Of a stretch of 64,000 nt of DNA, positions 9,166 to 17,874 are shown in pieces (position 1 is the first letter of the stretch; every line of letters starts with the position of its first letter). The DNA comes from JBEOJY01 sp040275305 (GTDB lineage Bacteria > Pseudomonadota > Alphaproteobacteria > UBA9219): NCBI GenBank assembly GCA_040275305.1, contig JBEOJY010000010.1, forward strand, positions 1 to 64,000, written 5' to 3'. A model generated the notes under the pieces. The model made no database searches, was not told the origin of the DNA, and was given only the letters and a program-made list of their open reading frames with translations. The translations under genes and the position numbers were made by a program.

Positions 9166-9792
9166 ATGGTAAGACGGACCAAAGACGAGGCCGAACAAAC
9201 GCGCAACGCGATTCTCGACGCGGCGGAAAAAGTCTTCTACGCGCACGGGGTGGTGCGCACATCGCTGGAACAAATCGCCGCCGCCGCCAAGGTCACGCGC
9301 GGCGCGGTTTATTGGCATTTCAAGGATAAGATAGAACTATGCCAAGCCATGTTCGAGCGCGTCTTCCTGCCGCAGGAAGACATGCTCGAACGCCTCGCCA
9401 CAAGCCCCAGCGCATCGCCTCTGACGGATCTCAGATCGGCTTGCCTAGAATCCCTTTCGTTGCTGGCAAAAGACAAACGACGCCAGCGCGTCGTGACAAT
9501 CCTGATGTTCCGCTGCGAATACGTTGAGCAGATGGCGGACGCGATGAAACGCCGCCGCGAATGCAAGGACCGCATGTTGCAGCGTTGCAAAAGACTTTTC
9601 GAACAGGCCAACAACCAAAACGAACTCCGGCCCGGCTGGCCTCCTCATCTGGCCGCAACGACTCTGCACGCGCTGATGGGGGGCTTGATCATGAGCGGCC
9701 TTGAAGGTCGCAAAGTCTTCGACCTGCGAACCACCGCCCCTTCTTGTCTGAACGCTTTCTTCGCCTCGATCTCGTCAAAAAATCCGGACTAA
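9166..9792 (+). CDS. TetR/AcrR-family transcriptional repressor
   Basis: A 208-aa repressor. The N-terminal helix-turn-helix domain (residues 10-57) has the canonical segments TRNAILDAAEKVFYAHG, TSLEQIAAAAKVTRGAVYWHF and KDKIELCQAMFE, closest to AcrR/TtgR/SmeT-type regulators of RND pumps. The C-terminal ligand-binding half is all helical. It is divergent from the RND operon and heads a second operon (HlyD, ABC ATPase, permease) with only 6 bp to the next gene. One regulator may therefore control two export systems. The ligand is unknown. Confidence 0.9.
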   Translation: MVRRTKDEAEQTRNAILDAAEKVFYAHGVVRTSLEQIAAAAKVTRGAVYWHFKDKIELCQAMFERVFLPQEDMLERLATSPSASPLTDLRSACLESLSLLAKDKRRQRVVTILMFRCEYVEQMADAMKRRRECKDRMLQRCKRLFEQANNQNELRPGWPPHLAATTLHALMGGLIMSGLEGRKVFDLRTTAPSCLNAFFASISSKNPD

Positions 9793-9798
9793 TCAGCC

Positions 9799-10791
9799 AT
9801 GATGGAACCCCTCCGCGCCACGCTGTTCTCGCTCCTCGCCATGTTTGGCCTCTCGCTGTCTCAAGACGGCGCGACCTATCAAGGCTACGGCGAAGGCGAA
9901 TATGTCCTTGTCTCATCCCAACTCGCCGGAACGATTGAAAGCGTTGAAGTCATTCGTGGCCAAAGCGTAAAAAAAAACGATGCGCTTTTCACGCTAGAAC
10001 ATAGAGCGGAACAAGCAGCCGTGGATCAGGCGCGCGCCGAAGCCGAACGCGCCGAAGCTTTGCTGGCGGACCTTTTGAAAGCGCGACGCCAACCGGAACT
10101 CGACGCGCTCATGGCGCAACGCAACGAAGCCGCCGCCGCCGTGCGCATCGCTGAAATCAATCTTGAGCGCGACAAACATCAGCTCAAGGCGCAGGCTATC
10201 AGCCAAGCGGTCGTCGACGCCGATAATGCGACTCTCGCGCAAACGCGCGCGCGTCTAGCTGAAACGGAAGCCAGTCTCGCAAGCGGAAAACTCTCAACAG
10301 GACGTAGCGACGCCATACGCGCCGCGCAAGCCGATGTTGCGGCCAGCAATGCCGCTCTCGCGCAGGCGCAATGGAAACTCGACCGCAAAACCGTAACGGC
10401 GCCAGCCGATGGCTTGATCTTCGACACGCTATATAGACCGGGAGAATTCGTCGATCCCGGTAAAGCCGTGGTTTCGCTTCTCCCGCCCACGAATCTCAAA
10501 GTTCGATTCTTCGTGCCCGCGACCGCTTTGCCCAACCTGTCCATCGGAATGCCTGTGACAATTTTGATGACAGGAAAGGACGGAACCGGACAATCTGCCG
10601 ATGAGAAACTTGCCGCGCGCATTTCCTACATCGCGCCGCAAGCCGAATACTCGCCCCCTGAACTCTACAACCGCGACAACCGCGACAAGCTTCTGTTCAT
10701 GATTGAAGCCACGCCTGACCGATCCCCTGAGCGCATCCATCCCGGCTTGCCCGTGGATGTCCGCATCGACAAGCAAAGCCGCGCCTCATGA
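9799..10791 (+). CDS. HlyD-family periplasmic adaptor of ABC exporter
   Basis: A 330-aa membrane-fusion protein anchored by an N-terminal hydrophobic segment (residues 8-21). The split barrel-sandwich domain has YVLVSSQLAGTIESVEV at about residues 34-50 and VTAPADGLIFDTLYRPGEFV near 200-219. A long alanine-rich coiled coil between them covers residues 70-190. It resembles YbhG of the E. coli YbhGFSR exporter, which also lies beside a TetR regulator. The gene is coupled to the ATPase gene by a 4-base overlap (10788-10791). Confidence 0.88.
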   Translation: MMEPLRATLFSLLAMFGLSLSQDGATYQGYGEGEYVLVSSQLAGTIESVEVIRGQSVKKNDALFTLEHRAEQAAVDQARAEAERAEALLADLLKARRQPELDALMAQRNEAAAAVRIAEINLERDKHQLKAQAISQAVVDADNATLAQTRARLAETEASLASGKLSTGRSDAIRAAQADVAASNAALAQAQWKLDRKTVTAPADGLIFDTLYRPGEFVDPGKAVVSLLPPTNLKVRFFVPATALPNLSIGMPVTILMTGKDGTGQSADEKLAARISYIAPQAEYSPPELYNRDNRDKLLFMIEATPDRSPERIHPGLPVDVRIDKQSRAS

Positions 10792-11753
10792 CAGGCGCGA
10801 AAGCGACAGTCGCCGCCTCCACAGGACCAGCAATTTCAGTGCGAAATCTTTGCAAGTCGTTTAACGGAAAGCCTGTCGTGCGCAACTGCTCGATCGACGT
10901 TCCCTACGGCGCGATCTATGGATTCCTTGGCCCCAACGGCACCGGAAAGACCACGACGATCCGCATGCTGTGCGGACTGTTGACGCCGGACTCCGGAGAA
11001 GGGACCTGCCTCGGCTTCGATATCCGCACCCAAGCCGCGCTTATCAAACGTCAGGCGGGATATATGCCGCAACGCTTCGGACTTTACGAAGACCTGACCA
11101 TCCGCGAGAATCTTGAATTCGTAGCAAGGCTCTACGAAATGTCTGACCCGGCAAAATCCACTGCGGAAGCGTTGGCCCGCTTGGGCCTTGAGCGCCGCAG
11201 CAATCAACTCGCGGGAGAATTATCGGGCGGATGGAAACAACGTCTTGCGCTCGCGGCCTGCATCCTTCACCGCCCGCGCCTACTGCTGCTCGACGAGCCG
11301 ACTGCGGGCGTAGACCCCAAAGCGCGGCGGGAGTTCTGGGACGAAATTCATGGCTTCGCCGCGCAAGGAATCACAGTGCTCGTAAGCACGCACTACATGG
11401 ATGAAGCCGAACGCTGCCACCGCATCGGATATTTACTGGACGGAACGTTGCTTGTGGACGGCTCCGTTCCCGACGTCATCGCGCATTCGCATCTCTCGAC
11501 CTGGCGCATTTCAAGTCCCGACTCTCCTGCGGTGATGAAAGCCCTGCAAGCGCAGCCAGAAATTGAAATGGCGACCAGTTTCGGAGCCTTGCTGCACGTC
11601 GCGGGAACCGACACCGACGGCGTCAAAGCCACGATAGACAAGGTTGCCGAACGCTATCCATCGCTATCGGCGACCAACGTGCCGCCGACGCTCGAAGACA
11701 TTTTCATCCACACAATGACCAAAGCGCGCGCGCAAGCCGGAGAAACGCCATGA
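10788..11753 (+). CDS. ABC transporter ATP-binding protein (YbhF/CcmA-like)
   Basis: A 321-aa cytoplasmic ATPase. Walker A is GPNGTGKT (residues 48-55), the Q-loop is in GYMPQRFGLYEDLT, the signature is LSGGWKQR, and Walker B is LLLLDEPTAGVD, followed by the switch histidine in VSTHYMDEAERC. The C-terminal 90 residues carry the regulatory extension common in ABC-2 exporters. It has one nucleotide-binding domain, whereas E. coli YbhF has two, so it must dimerise. The start overlaps the HlyD gene and the stop overlaps the permease gene, each by 4 bases. Confidence 0.92.
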   Translation: MTGAKATVAASTGPAISVRNLCKSFNGKPVVRNCSIDVPYGAIYGFLGPNGTGKTTTIRMLCGLLTPDSGEGTCLGFDIRTQAALIKRQAGYMPQRFGLYEDLTIRENLEFVARLYEMSDPAKSTAEALARLGLERRSNQLAGELSGGWKQRLALAACILHRPRLLLLDEPTAGVDPKARREFWDEIHGFAAQGITVLVSTHYMDEAERCHRIGYLLDGTLLVDGSVPDVIAHSHLSTWRISSPDSPAVMKALQAQPEIEMATSFGALLHVAGTDTDGVKATIDKVAERYPSLSATNVPPTLEDIFIHTMTKARAQAGETP

Positions 11754-12889
11754 ACCCGCGCGACCTCTCCCTCAATCGTATCCACGCGCTCGTCGTTAAA
11801 GAATTTATCCAGATTCTGCGCGACAAATCGACCTTCGGCATGATCTTCATGATGCCGATTATGCAGCTTCTGCTCTACGGCTACGCGATCAACACCAATC
11901 CCAAAATGCTGCCGACCGCGTTCGTGAGCGCCGACCGCTCGACCTATGTCAACGCCATTTCAAGCGCCCTGCAGAACACTGGGTATTTTCGCATCGCCGC
12001 GCAACCAGAAACCATAGCAGAAGCCGAAGACATGATGGCTAAAGGTAAGGTGCAGTTCATCGTCGAGGTCCCCCCCGATTTCTCGCGCCGACTCTTGCGC
12101 GAAGAAAACCCATCCATTCTCATCGTAGCCGACGGAACCGACCCCGTCGCCATCGGCAACGCGATGGCCTCGCTGGGCCGTGTCAATCAAGACGCGCTGA
12201 CCCGCGACCTGTCCAACGCGCCGGAAAAACTGAAACCCCGCGCGCCGCCTTTCTCCTTCCGTACGCATAACCGTTACAACCCGGAAGGATTGACCTCCTA
12301 CAACATCGTGCCGGGCCTCATCGCGCTGCTGCTGAACATGACGCTGATTTCGATGACGGCAGTCGCCATGACGCGCGAACGCGAACGCGGCACGCTCGAA
12401 AATCTCTTGGCCATGCCCGCCCGCCCAATCGAAGTCATGATCGGCAAAATCGCCCCATTCATCATCATCGCCTATTTGCAAACTTTCGTGATCCTATTTA
12501 CCGCATGGCTACTATTTGGGTTGCCAATCCTCGGCAACACGCTTTTGCTCGCCGCCGCGCTTAGCATCTTCATCGCGGCCAACCTCGCCATAGGATTCAC
12601 CATCTCGACCTTCGCGCGCAACCAACTGCAAGCCATGCAGATGACCATGTTCTACTTTCTGCCCTCGTTGCTGTTGTCCGGCTTCATGTTCCCGTTTCGC
12701 GGCATGCCCGCCTGGGCGCAAGCGCTGGGCGACGTGTTCCCCATCACCCATGCGCTGCGCATCATTCGCGGCATCGTCCTCAAAGGCATCGGCCCCGGCG
12801 ACATCTGGCCCGATATCTGGCCAATGATCCTGTTCCTCGCAGCCATCAGCTTCGTCGCCATGCGCCGTTACCGCGAAACGCTGGACTAA
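11750..12889 (+). CDS. ABC-2 type exporter permease (YbhS/YbhR-like)
   Basis: A 379-aa membrane protein of the ABC-2 family. One N-terminal helix (MIFMMPIMQLLLYGYAI) is followed by a large periplasmic domain (residues 45-180). A block of five helices then includes GLIALLLNMTLISMTAVAM, the coupling segment ERERGTLENLLAMP, and the late motif MFPFRGMPAWAQALGDVFPI. These are the marks of the DrrB/YhhJ/YbhR group. Only one permease gene is present, so a homodimer is likely. It is the last gene of the tetR operon. It probably exports a hydrophobic compound with the HlyD adaptor and an outer-membrane channel; the neighbouring NodT-like channel could be shared. Confidence 0.9.
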   Translation: MNPRDLSLNRIHALVVKEFIQILRDKSTFGMIFMMPIMQLLLYGYAINTNPKMLPTAFVSADRSTYVNAISSALQNTGYFRIAAQPETIAEAEDMMAKGKVQFIVEVPPDFSRRLLREENPSILIVADGTDPVAIGNAMASLGRVNQDALTRDLSNAPEKLKPRAPPFSFRTHNRYNPEGLTSYNIVPGLIALLLNMTLISMTAVAMTRERERGTLENLLAMPARPIEVMIGKIAPFIIIAYLQTFVILFTAWLLFGLPILGNTLLLAAALSIFIAANLAIGFTISTFARNQLQAMQMTMFYFLPSLLLSGFMFPFRGMPAWAQALGDVFPITHALRIIRGIVLKGIGPGDIWPDIWPMILFLAAISFVAMRRYRETLD

Positions 12890-12989
12890 CCCTCTGGCCT
12901 GAACCGCATCAAGAACCCCTAACCATCTATAAAACAAACAGATTACGACATGAATCCCCTGCAATGACGCATGATTAACGATGGAAAGC

Positions 12990-13013
12990 CTTGACTTGCC
13001 TCGTCAAGCAAGT
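12990..13013. promoter_or_regulatory. Overlapping inverted repeats, possible operator
   Basis: CTTGAC and GTCAAG with a 7-bp spacer (12990-13008) overlap ACTTGC and GCAAGT (12994-13013). The site lies in the 289-bp gap before the acyltransferase gene. Any regulatory role is a guess; nothing else is evident in the gap. Confidence 0.25.
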
Positions 13014-13178
13014 TACTTCCCCCAGTAATATTATTTCAAATTCAAATATTAACGCCATGGTCGCTGCTGTGCATGCGATGCGGCAGCGTGATTTACCGAA
13101 CTGCGACAAGACGCAACATAATACTACCAAGTCATGATATGTTTAAAACCCTGACAGCAACCTTTGGCGGAATTATAA

Positions 13179-14432
13179 ATGACAACAATTGAAACAGTTC
13201 TTGAGAAAAGCAAAGGTATAGGCCGTGGCTTTGACTTCCTGCGCGTCGCGCTTGCGATCCTCATAGTCGCATTCCACGCGACGTTACTGACCGGAAACGA
13301 AAGCATCCGTGACACGCCCTTGTGGTTTGCTGAATATGCGCTCGTTCCGATGTTTTTTGCGCTCAGTGGCTTTCTCATTACGGCAAGCGGCATGCGCCTC
13401 TCGCTGAAAAATTTCCTGATCAACAGAGGCATGCGCATCGTCCCGGCGTTGGCTGTCGACATCTTTATCTGCGCTCTTGTCATTGGCCCATTAATGACGA
13501 CAGTCCCGCTAAAGGACTACTACACCGATCACCGTTTCTGGTCCTATTTTCTGAACATATTCGGCTACATCCATTATCAACTGCCCGGCGTTTTTGAAAC
13601 GCACATCAACACCCGGGTAAACGGCGCGCTCTGGACGGTTCCATACGAACTATTATGCTACGTGCTGATATCGTTCATGATCGTTTTCAAGCTGTTAAAA
13701 AGCTCGCGCAGCGTAGCGTTGCTCGCCGCGGCGATGATCACAGGCGGCGTAGCGCTCGAATTCGGCGGAGCAGCCCTCGCATCCCTGCCTGCTATATTCG
13801 GAAAGATAGCGCATTTCGCATTGGTTAGCAGAAATTCTCAAATTGTAACGGCATTCCTGTTTGGCATTCTGGCCTACCAACTTAAAGACAAAATCCCATA
13901 CAGCAAAAAATTGTTCGCGTTCTGCCTGGCGCTATGCCTCGCAGCCTCGTTACTCTTCAATGTATCAATGATTGACGAAGTGCTTTCTCGCGCCATCCTA
14001 CTTCCAGCCATAACCTATATAACCGTGTTTCTCGGCGTATCGAACATTCCCATCCCAAAATTCTTCAAACAAGGGGATTACTCATACGGCATCTATCTCT
14101 ACCACGATCCATTTCTGCAAGTGATCATCAGCCTGCTCCCCGTTTGGACAGCTGCAGGACTCTGGGGAGCCGCATTAACGCTGTCGCTTGGCTTGCCAAT
14201 CGTCATCGCCGTGGCCTGTTGCTCATGGCATTTGATTGAAAAACCCATTCTGGGATTAAGAAAGAAATATTCGTTTGTCGCGCGTGTGCGTGGCGTAGAG
14301 AGAGAAACGGCAATGCCGAACAAGCCTTATGCATATGACGCCAATCGCGCAGACGCAGCGTTGGCCACAGTCATCGCCGATTCGAATCAGGAATCTGGCG
14401 TGATTGAAAAACAGAAAGCGGCCAACTCATGA
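13179..14432 (+). CDS. Acyltransferase 3 family membrane protein
   Basis: A 417-aa integral membrane acyltransferase of the OafA/NodX type, which O-acetylates or acylates cell-surface sugars. The N-terminus has the family signature RGFDFLRVALAILIVAFHA with the catalytic histidine at about residue 32, then MFFALSGFLITASG. About ten hydrophobic helices follow, including YSYGIYLYHDPFLQVII, a family hallmark near residue 310. A hydrophilic tail of 50 residues ends the protein. It is not in an operon. The modified substrate (LPS O-antigen, glucan or other) is unknown. Confidence 0.88.
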   Translation: MTTIETVLEKSKGIGRGFDFLRVALAILIVAFHATLLTGNESIRDTPLWFAEYALVPMFFALSGFLITASGMRLSLKNFLINRGMRIVPALAVDIFICALVIGPLMTTVPLKDYYTDHRFWSYFLNIFGYIHYQLPGVFETHINTRVNGALWTVPYELLCYVLISFMIVFKLLKSSRSVALLAAAMITGGVALEFGGAALASLPAIFGKIAHFALVSRNSQIVTAFLFGILAYQLKDKIPYSKKLFAFCLALCLAASLLFNVSMIDEVLSRAILLPAITYITVFLGVSNIPIPKFFKQGDYSYGIYLYHDPFLQVIISLLPVWTAAGLWGAALTLSLGLPIVIAVACCSWHLIEKPILGLRKKYSFVARVRGVERETAMPNKPYAYDANRADAALATVIADSNQESGVIEKQKAANS

Positions 14433-14555
14433 AGCCGTCCTTAGCCATGCCTGATGAGTATGTCTCCCAAGCCCTCCTTCTATCCTCGCAATGCCCCTAA
14501 TTTTTACGCTTTTCTTGATTTATAGTCGTTTCAAATAATTTTGGTGCAGGTCGGC

Positions 14556-14607
14556 GTCATTCCGCACGAAGCTCCCGACCGGAGGTCGGGAAGCGGAGAT
14601 GCGGAAT
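14556..14607. repeat. Dispersed nested palindrome, family A (second copy)
   Basis: Same structure as 1743-1797: outer GTCATTCCGCAC and GATGCGGAAT, inner CTCCCGACC and GGTCGGGAAG arms. It lies in the 541-bp gap between the acyltransferase and the 168-aa hypothetical gene. Apart from this copy and the family B copy at 14708-14824, I see no gene in that gap. Confidence 0.78.
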
Positions 14608-14707
14608 CCGATGTGCTGCTAATCTCATCGCGGATTCAACTAGCCAACGCATAAATTTTCTGTAACTCCCAAGTCCTATACAGGGACTACGAGAACGATC
14701 TTTGTGG

Positions 14708-14824
14708 AAAGGACTGTCATTGCGAGGAGCCGTAGGCGACGCGGCAATCCAGAGTCTTCAAGCGCTGTCTCTCAGGACTCTGGATCGCCGCTTCGCCCCA
14801 AGGGGGGGGCTCGCGATGACGGCT
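14708..14824. repeat. Dispersed nested palindrome, family B
   Basis: Outer arms are CTGTCATTGCGAGG and CTCGCGATGACGG. Inner arms GGCAATCCAGAGTC and GACTCTGGATCGCC form a second hairpin. It shares both arm pairs with the copy at 53182-53331. A half copy is at 39338-39372. The short reading frame that crosses it is built of repeat sequence and is not a gene. Confidence 0.8.
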
Positions 14825-14973
14825 TATGTTGCGGCTGTTGTCTCTATTCCTTCTAAGAATAGCTTGGGAGTTACAATTCTCTTATCTGCTTGCTGCTTCA
14901 TCACGATTCTTCTTGGAAATTACAAACAGCTCAGACATAAGAATGCTTCCACCCTCTGCTAAGGAGCGTCCCT

Positions 14974-15480
14974 ATGGGAACTTGGTCCGTGCCATACAAT
15001 AATGTTCAGCAAGCCTGTCTCTTTGCCAAAATGATGGCGGATCCTTGGATTGCGCACGTTGTCATGGTCCCCGACCTAAACGAAGACAACAAGGCGCCGG
15101 AAGACGCAACGGCGGCCCAAATCCTGTCATCGCTCAAAAAAAAGCCGCAACGAGCGAATTGGGAAGCTCCCTACCTGTATGGTCTTGCAGGAAGCGACGC
15201 GATTTTTGACGAACTCGGCGAGCTTGCGGAACGAAAGCGCAAGAATTTTGACATCCGCCCCATTGTAAAACGGCATGTGGCAAGCTGGCTTGAAACGCTG
15301 TCCCCGGCCAGAGGCGAAACCTGCGACATGGCGGCGGTGACGATCACGCGCGACTGCCTAGGCTTAAAGCCTCTCTCGCCGGAAGAAAAAAAGGCCATGG
15401 CCTTCCAGATAAAGGCGGCCATGGGCAAACGTCGGCCCGTTATCAGGAAAAAGGCCAAAACCATCAGAAAAAAAACCTAA
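14974..15480 (+). CDS. Hypothetical protein, basic C-terminus
   Basis: A 168-aa cytoplasmic protein that I do not recognise. A strong ribosome-binding site (AAGGAG, 8 bases before ATG) supports the start. The N-terminal part has NNVQQACLFAKMMADPWIAHV; the middle is charged; the last 25 residues are very basic (KKAKTIRKKT at the end), suggesting nucleic-acid or membrane-surface contact. There is no signal peptide or membrane segment. The stop codon TAA forms part of the CTAA direct repeat next to a MITE-like element at 15481, so the original 3' end may have been altered by that insertion. Confidence 0.5.
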   Translation: MGTWSVPYNNVQQACLFAKMMADPWIAHVVMVPDLNEDNKAPEDATAAQILSSLKKKPQRANWEAPYLYGLAGSDAIFDELGELAERKRKNFDIRPIVKRHVASWLETLSPARGETCDMAAVTITRDCLGLKPLSPEEKKAMAFQIKAAMGKRRPVIRKKAKTIRKKT

Positions 15481-15689
15481 CAGTCTGCTGAAAAAAGTTT
15501 CTGGAGGTGTCATGCTCAAAGAAAAAAGAAAATGAGATGATGCCCACCGAAGCCTGTCCTCGTGGAGGCGATGACAGGCATAACGCTTGTTTTTATTGAG
15601 AAATTACCATCAACAAGCGCCGTCACACCCGCGAAGGCGGGTGTCCCATTTGTTTTTTGTGCCTTCCTGATAAGTTTTTCAGCAGACTG
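15481..15689. mobile_element. MITE-like element with 15-bp terminal inverted repeats
   Basis: A 209-bp stretch bounded by perfect inverted ends CAGTCTGCTGAAAAA (15481-15495) and its complement (15675-15689). It is flanked on both sides by CTAA (15477-15480 and 15690-15693), which looks like a 4-bp target duplication. There is no transposase gene inside. The interior has a GCCTGTC/GACAGGC hairpin near 15552-15580 and a nested CCCGCGAAGGCGGG-type repeat at 15621-15649. The ends look like those of a DDE-type insertion sequence; the family is not assigned. Confidence 0.7.
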
Positions 15690-15711
15690 CTAAAGCCCCC
15701 GCGCCGCCGCG

Positions 15712-17628
15712 TTACACAACCTTCAAAAGCGCTTCGCCCAGCCTCCGCGCGAAGGCGGCTGTATCCGGAGGAGCCTCGCCATCCGCCAGCCTTGCCTGAT
15801 CAAGCAGCAACCACACGACATCCTGCAGCGTCTCCGATGCGCCTTTGGCCTTGGCGCGCTCGGCCAGTCGCGCAATCAAGGGGTGCTTGGAATTCATTTC
15901 CAGAATGCGCTTGATTGGAACGCGAACCTGATTGTGCTGTTTCAAGAACCGCTCAAGATGAATGTCAAGATCGCCCTCATCCGCAGCAAGGCAAACCGGA
16001 CTTTCCGTGAGTCTTGCCGAAACCCGCACATCCTTGACCTCCTCGCCCAACGTCAGTTTCACCAAGGCGACCAGCGAAGCCATGTCGCCTGCCGCAACCT
16101 TGGACTCCTCGTCCTTCTTGTCCGCCGCCTTATCGCCCTCTCCAGCCGCGCCACGAATCTTGTCAAGCTCAGCGCTGGCCCGCGTGATCGACTTGAACGA
16201 CTTGCCGTCATAAGTCCCCACTGCGGCAGGCCAAAAATCGTCCACCGTGTCGGTCAAAAGCAAAACCTCCACGCCCTTAGCGCGGAATCCTTCAAGATGC
16301 GGGCTGCGCGAAAGCTTCTCGGCGCTCTCGCCGCAAATATAATAAATAGCCTCCTGTCCTTCCTTCATGCGTCCGACATAGGCGTCAAGCGACACAAGAG
16401 CGCCGAAAGCGGACTCCGCAGAACTCGCGCATCGCAACAGCTTCAACAACTCCTCGCGATTGTCGGCATCCTCGTACAGCCCCTCTTTCATCACAGCGCC
16501 GAAATTGCCCCAAAACGCGGCATAGGCTTTCTCGTCTGCCATGAGCTTGCCAAGTTCGCCCAAAACCTTGCGCGTCACGCCACGCCGAATATGCGAGATC
16601 ATCGGGTTGTTCTGCAACATCTCACGACTGACATTGAGCGGAAGATCCTCGCTGTCCACCACGCCGCGTAAGAAACGTAGCCACGATGGAACCAACCCTT
16701 CCGCATGATCCGTAATAAACACGCGCCGCACATAAAGCTTCACGCCATGACGCCTCTGCGGATCGAACAAATCATAGGGCTTAGCGCCGGGAACAAACAA
16801 CAGTCCCGCATACTCAAGCCTTCCTTCCGCCTTCCAATGGATCGTCAAAGCGGCTTCATCAAACGCATGCGCGACATGGTGATAAAACTCTTTGTATTGA
16901 TCAGGAGTCGCCTCCGCCTTCGAGCGCATCCACAAAGCGCTCGCGCGGTTGGCAGGCTTGTCCTCGCCATCAAGATGAATAGGAATGGCGATGTGATCGG
17001 AATATTTTCCGATGATCGTCCGCGCGCGATCAACGTCGAGGAACTCGTCCTCCCCCTGTCTGAGATACACGATGACATCGGTTCCGCGCGCGGCGCGATT
17101 GTCTTCCTCCTCGACCGCGAACTCGCCCTTACCGTCCGAACGCCAGCACCAAGTTTCGTCGGTCCCCGCCTTGCGCGACTTAACCTCGACCATCTGCGCG
17201 ACCATGAACGCGGCATAGAACCCGACGCCGAATTGCCCGATCAGGCTAAGCCCGCGCGAAGCGTCGTCTTTCTTCGCCTCGCTTCCCGCCGCGACGGATT
17301 CCGCGAGCCTATCAAGAAACGCCCCCGTTCCCGACCGTGCAATCGTGCCGAGATTTTCCACCATCTCGTCGCGCGTCATGCCAAGGCCGTTGTCGGACAC
17401 CGTGAGCGTCCGCGCCTTTTTGTCGAGCGCGATGTCGATGCGAAATCCGCTGTCGTCGTCGATCAATTCCGGTTGAGTCAGAGCCTCGTAACGCAATTTG
17501 TCGCAAGCGTCCGAAGCGTTCGAAATCAGCTCGCGCAAGAAAATCTCCTTCTCGCTGTACAACGAGTGGACGACAATCTCCAGCAACCGGCTAACCTCGG
17601 CGCGAAACGGAATGCGAGTTTCAGACAT
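15712..17628 (-). CDS. htpG: Chaperone HtpG (Hsp90)
   Basis: A 638-aa cytosolic ATP-dependent chaperone dimer. The N-terminal GHKL ATPase domain shows EIFLRELISNASDACDKLR (residues 27-45), DNGLGMTRDEM and the lid/glycine-rich loop GQFGVGFYAAFMVA near residue 130. The middle domain has LYVRRVFITD, then LRFLRGVVDSEDLPLNVSRE with the catalytic arginine region near residue 340. The C-terminal dimerisation domain is complete. The length matches bacterial HtpG. The region upstream of the ATG (17652-17870) is taken up by a repeat element, so its promoter would lie close to or inside that element. Confidence 0.97.
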   Translation of the reverse strand: MSETRIPFRAEVSRLLEIVVHSLYSEKEIFLRELISNASDACDKLRYEALTQPELIDDDSGFRIDIALDKKARTLTVSDNGLGMTRDEMVENLGTIARSGTGAFLDRLAESVAAGSEAKKDDASRGLSLIGQFGVGFYAAFMVAQMVEVKSRKAGTDETWCWRSDGKGEFAVEEEDNRAARGTDVIVYLRQGEDEFLDVDRARTIIGKYSDHIAIPIHLDGEDKPANRASALWMRSKAEATPDQYKEFYHHVAHAFDEAALTIHWKAEGRLEYAGLLFVPGAKPYDLFDPQRRHGVKLYVRRVFITDHAEGLVPSWLRFLRGVVDSEDLPLNVSREMLQNNPMISHIRRGVTRKVLGELGKLMADEKAYAAFWGNFGAVMKEGLYEDADNREELLKLLRCASSAESAFGALVSLDAYVGRMKEGQEAIYYICGESAEKLSRSPHLEGFRAKGVEVLLLTDTVDDFWPAAVGTYDGKSFKSITRASAELDKIRGAAGEGDKAADKKDEESKVAAGDMASLVALVKLTLGEEVKDVRVSARLTESPVCLAADEGDLDIHLERFLKQHNQVRVPIKRILEMNSKHPLIARLAERAKAKGASETLQDVVWLLLDQARLADGEAPPDTAAFARRLGEALLKVV

Positions 17629-17651
17629 GGTGCCTCAACCTTATGTTAATC

Positions 17652-17870
17652 TATACCTATCGCGCGTGAAGAGTTGGGATAACATTGCGGTAAGCGCGCC
17701 ATAAAGCCCCTCTCCCTCCATAGGAGGGAGAGGGGTTGGGGTGAGGGTAGAGTCTGGATTTAAGCGGCTGACTCACCCCCTCACCCCAGCCCTCTTCCCC
17801 TCGCGGGGGCGAGGAGGTCGCGCCTTGCTTGTGGCAAGGCCATGCCAATTCTTCATACGCGATGGGTATA
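17652..17870. mobile_element. MITE-like element with 26-bp inverted ends, family E
   Basis: A 219-bp element between htpG and secD. The left end (17652-17677) starts TATACCTATCGCGCGTGAAG; the right end (17845-17870) is its inverted near-copy, differing at a few positions. Inside, long purine- and pyrimidine-rich arms (CCCCTCTCCCTCC near 17706; CCCTCTTCCCCTCGC near 17791) form further hairpins. A lone end of the same type lies at 56811-56836. No coding sequence is inside. It starts 24 bp upstream of the htpG ATG and ends a few bases beyond the secD stop. Confidence 0.65.
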
Positions 17871-17874
17871 TAGT

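Noticed and set aside
14702..14962. An 86-codon open frame on the plus strand
   Set aside because: Most of it is the family B repeat at 14708-14824; composition is not protein-like.
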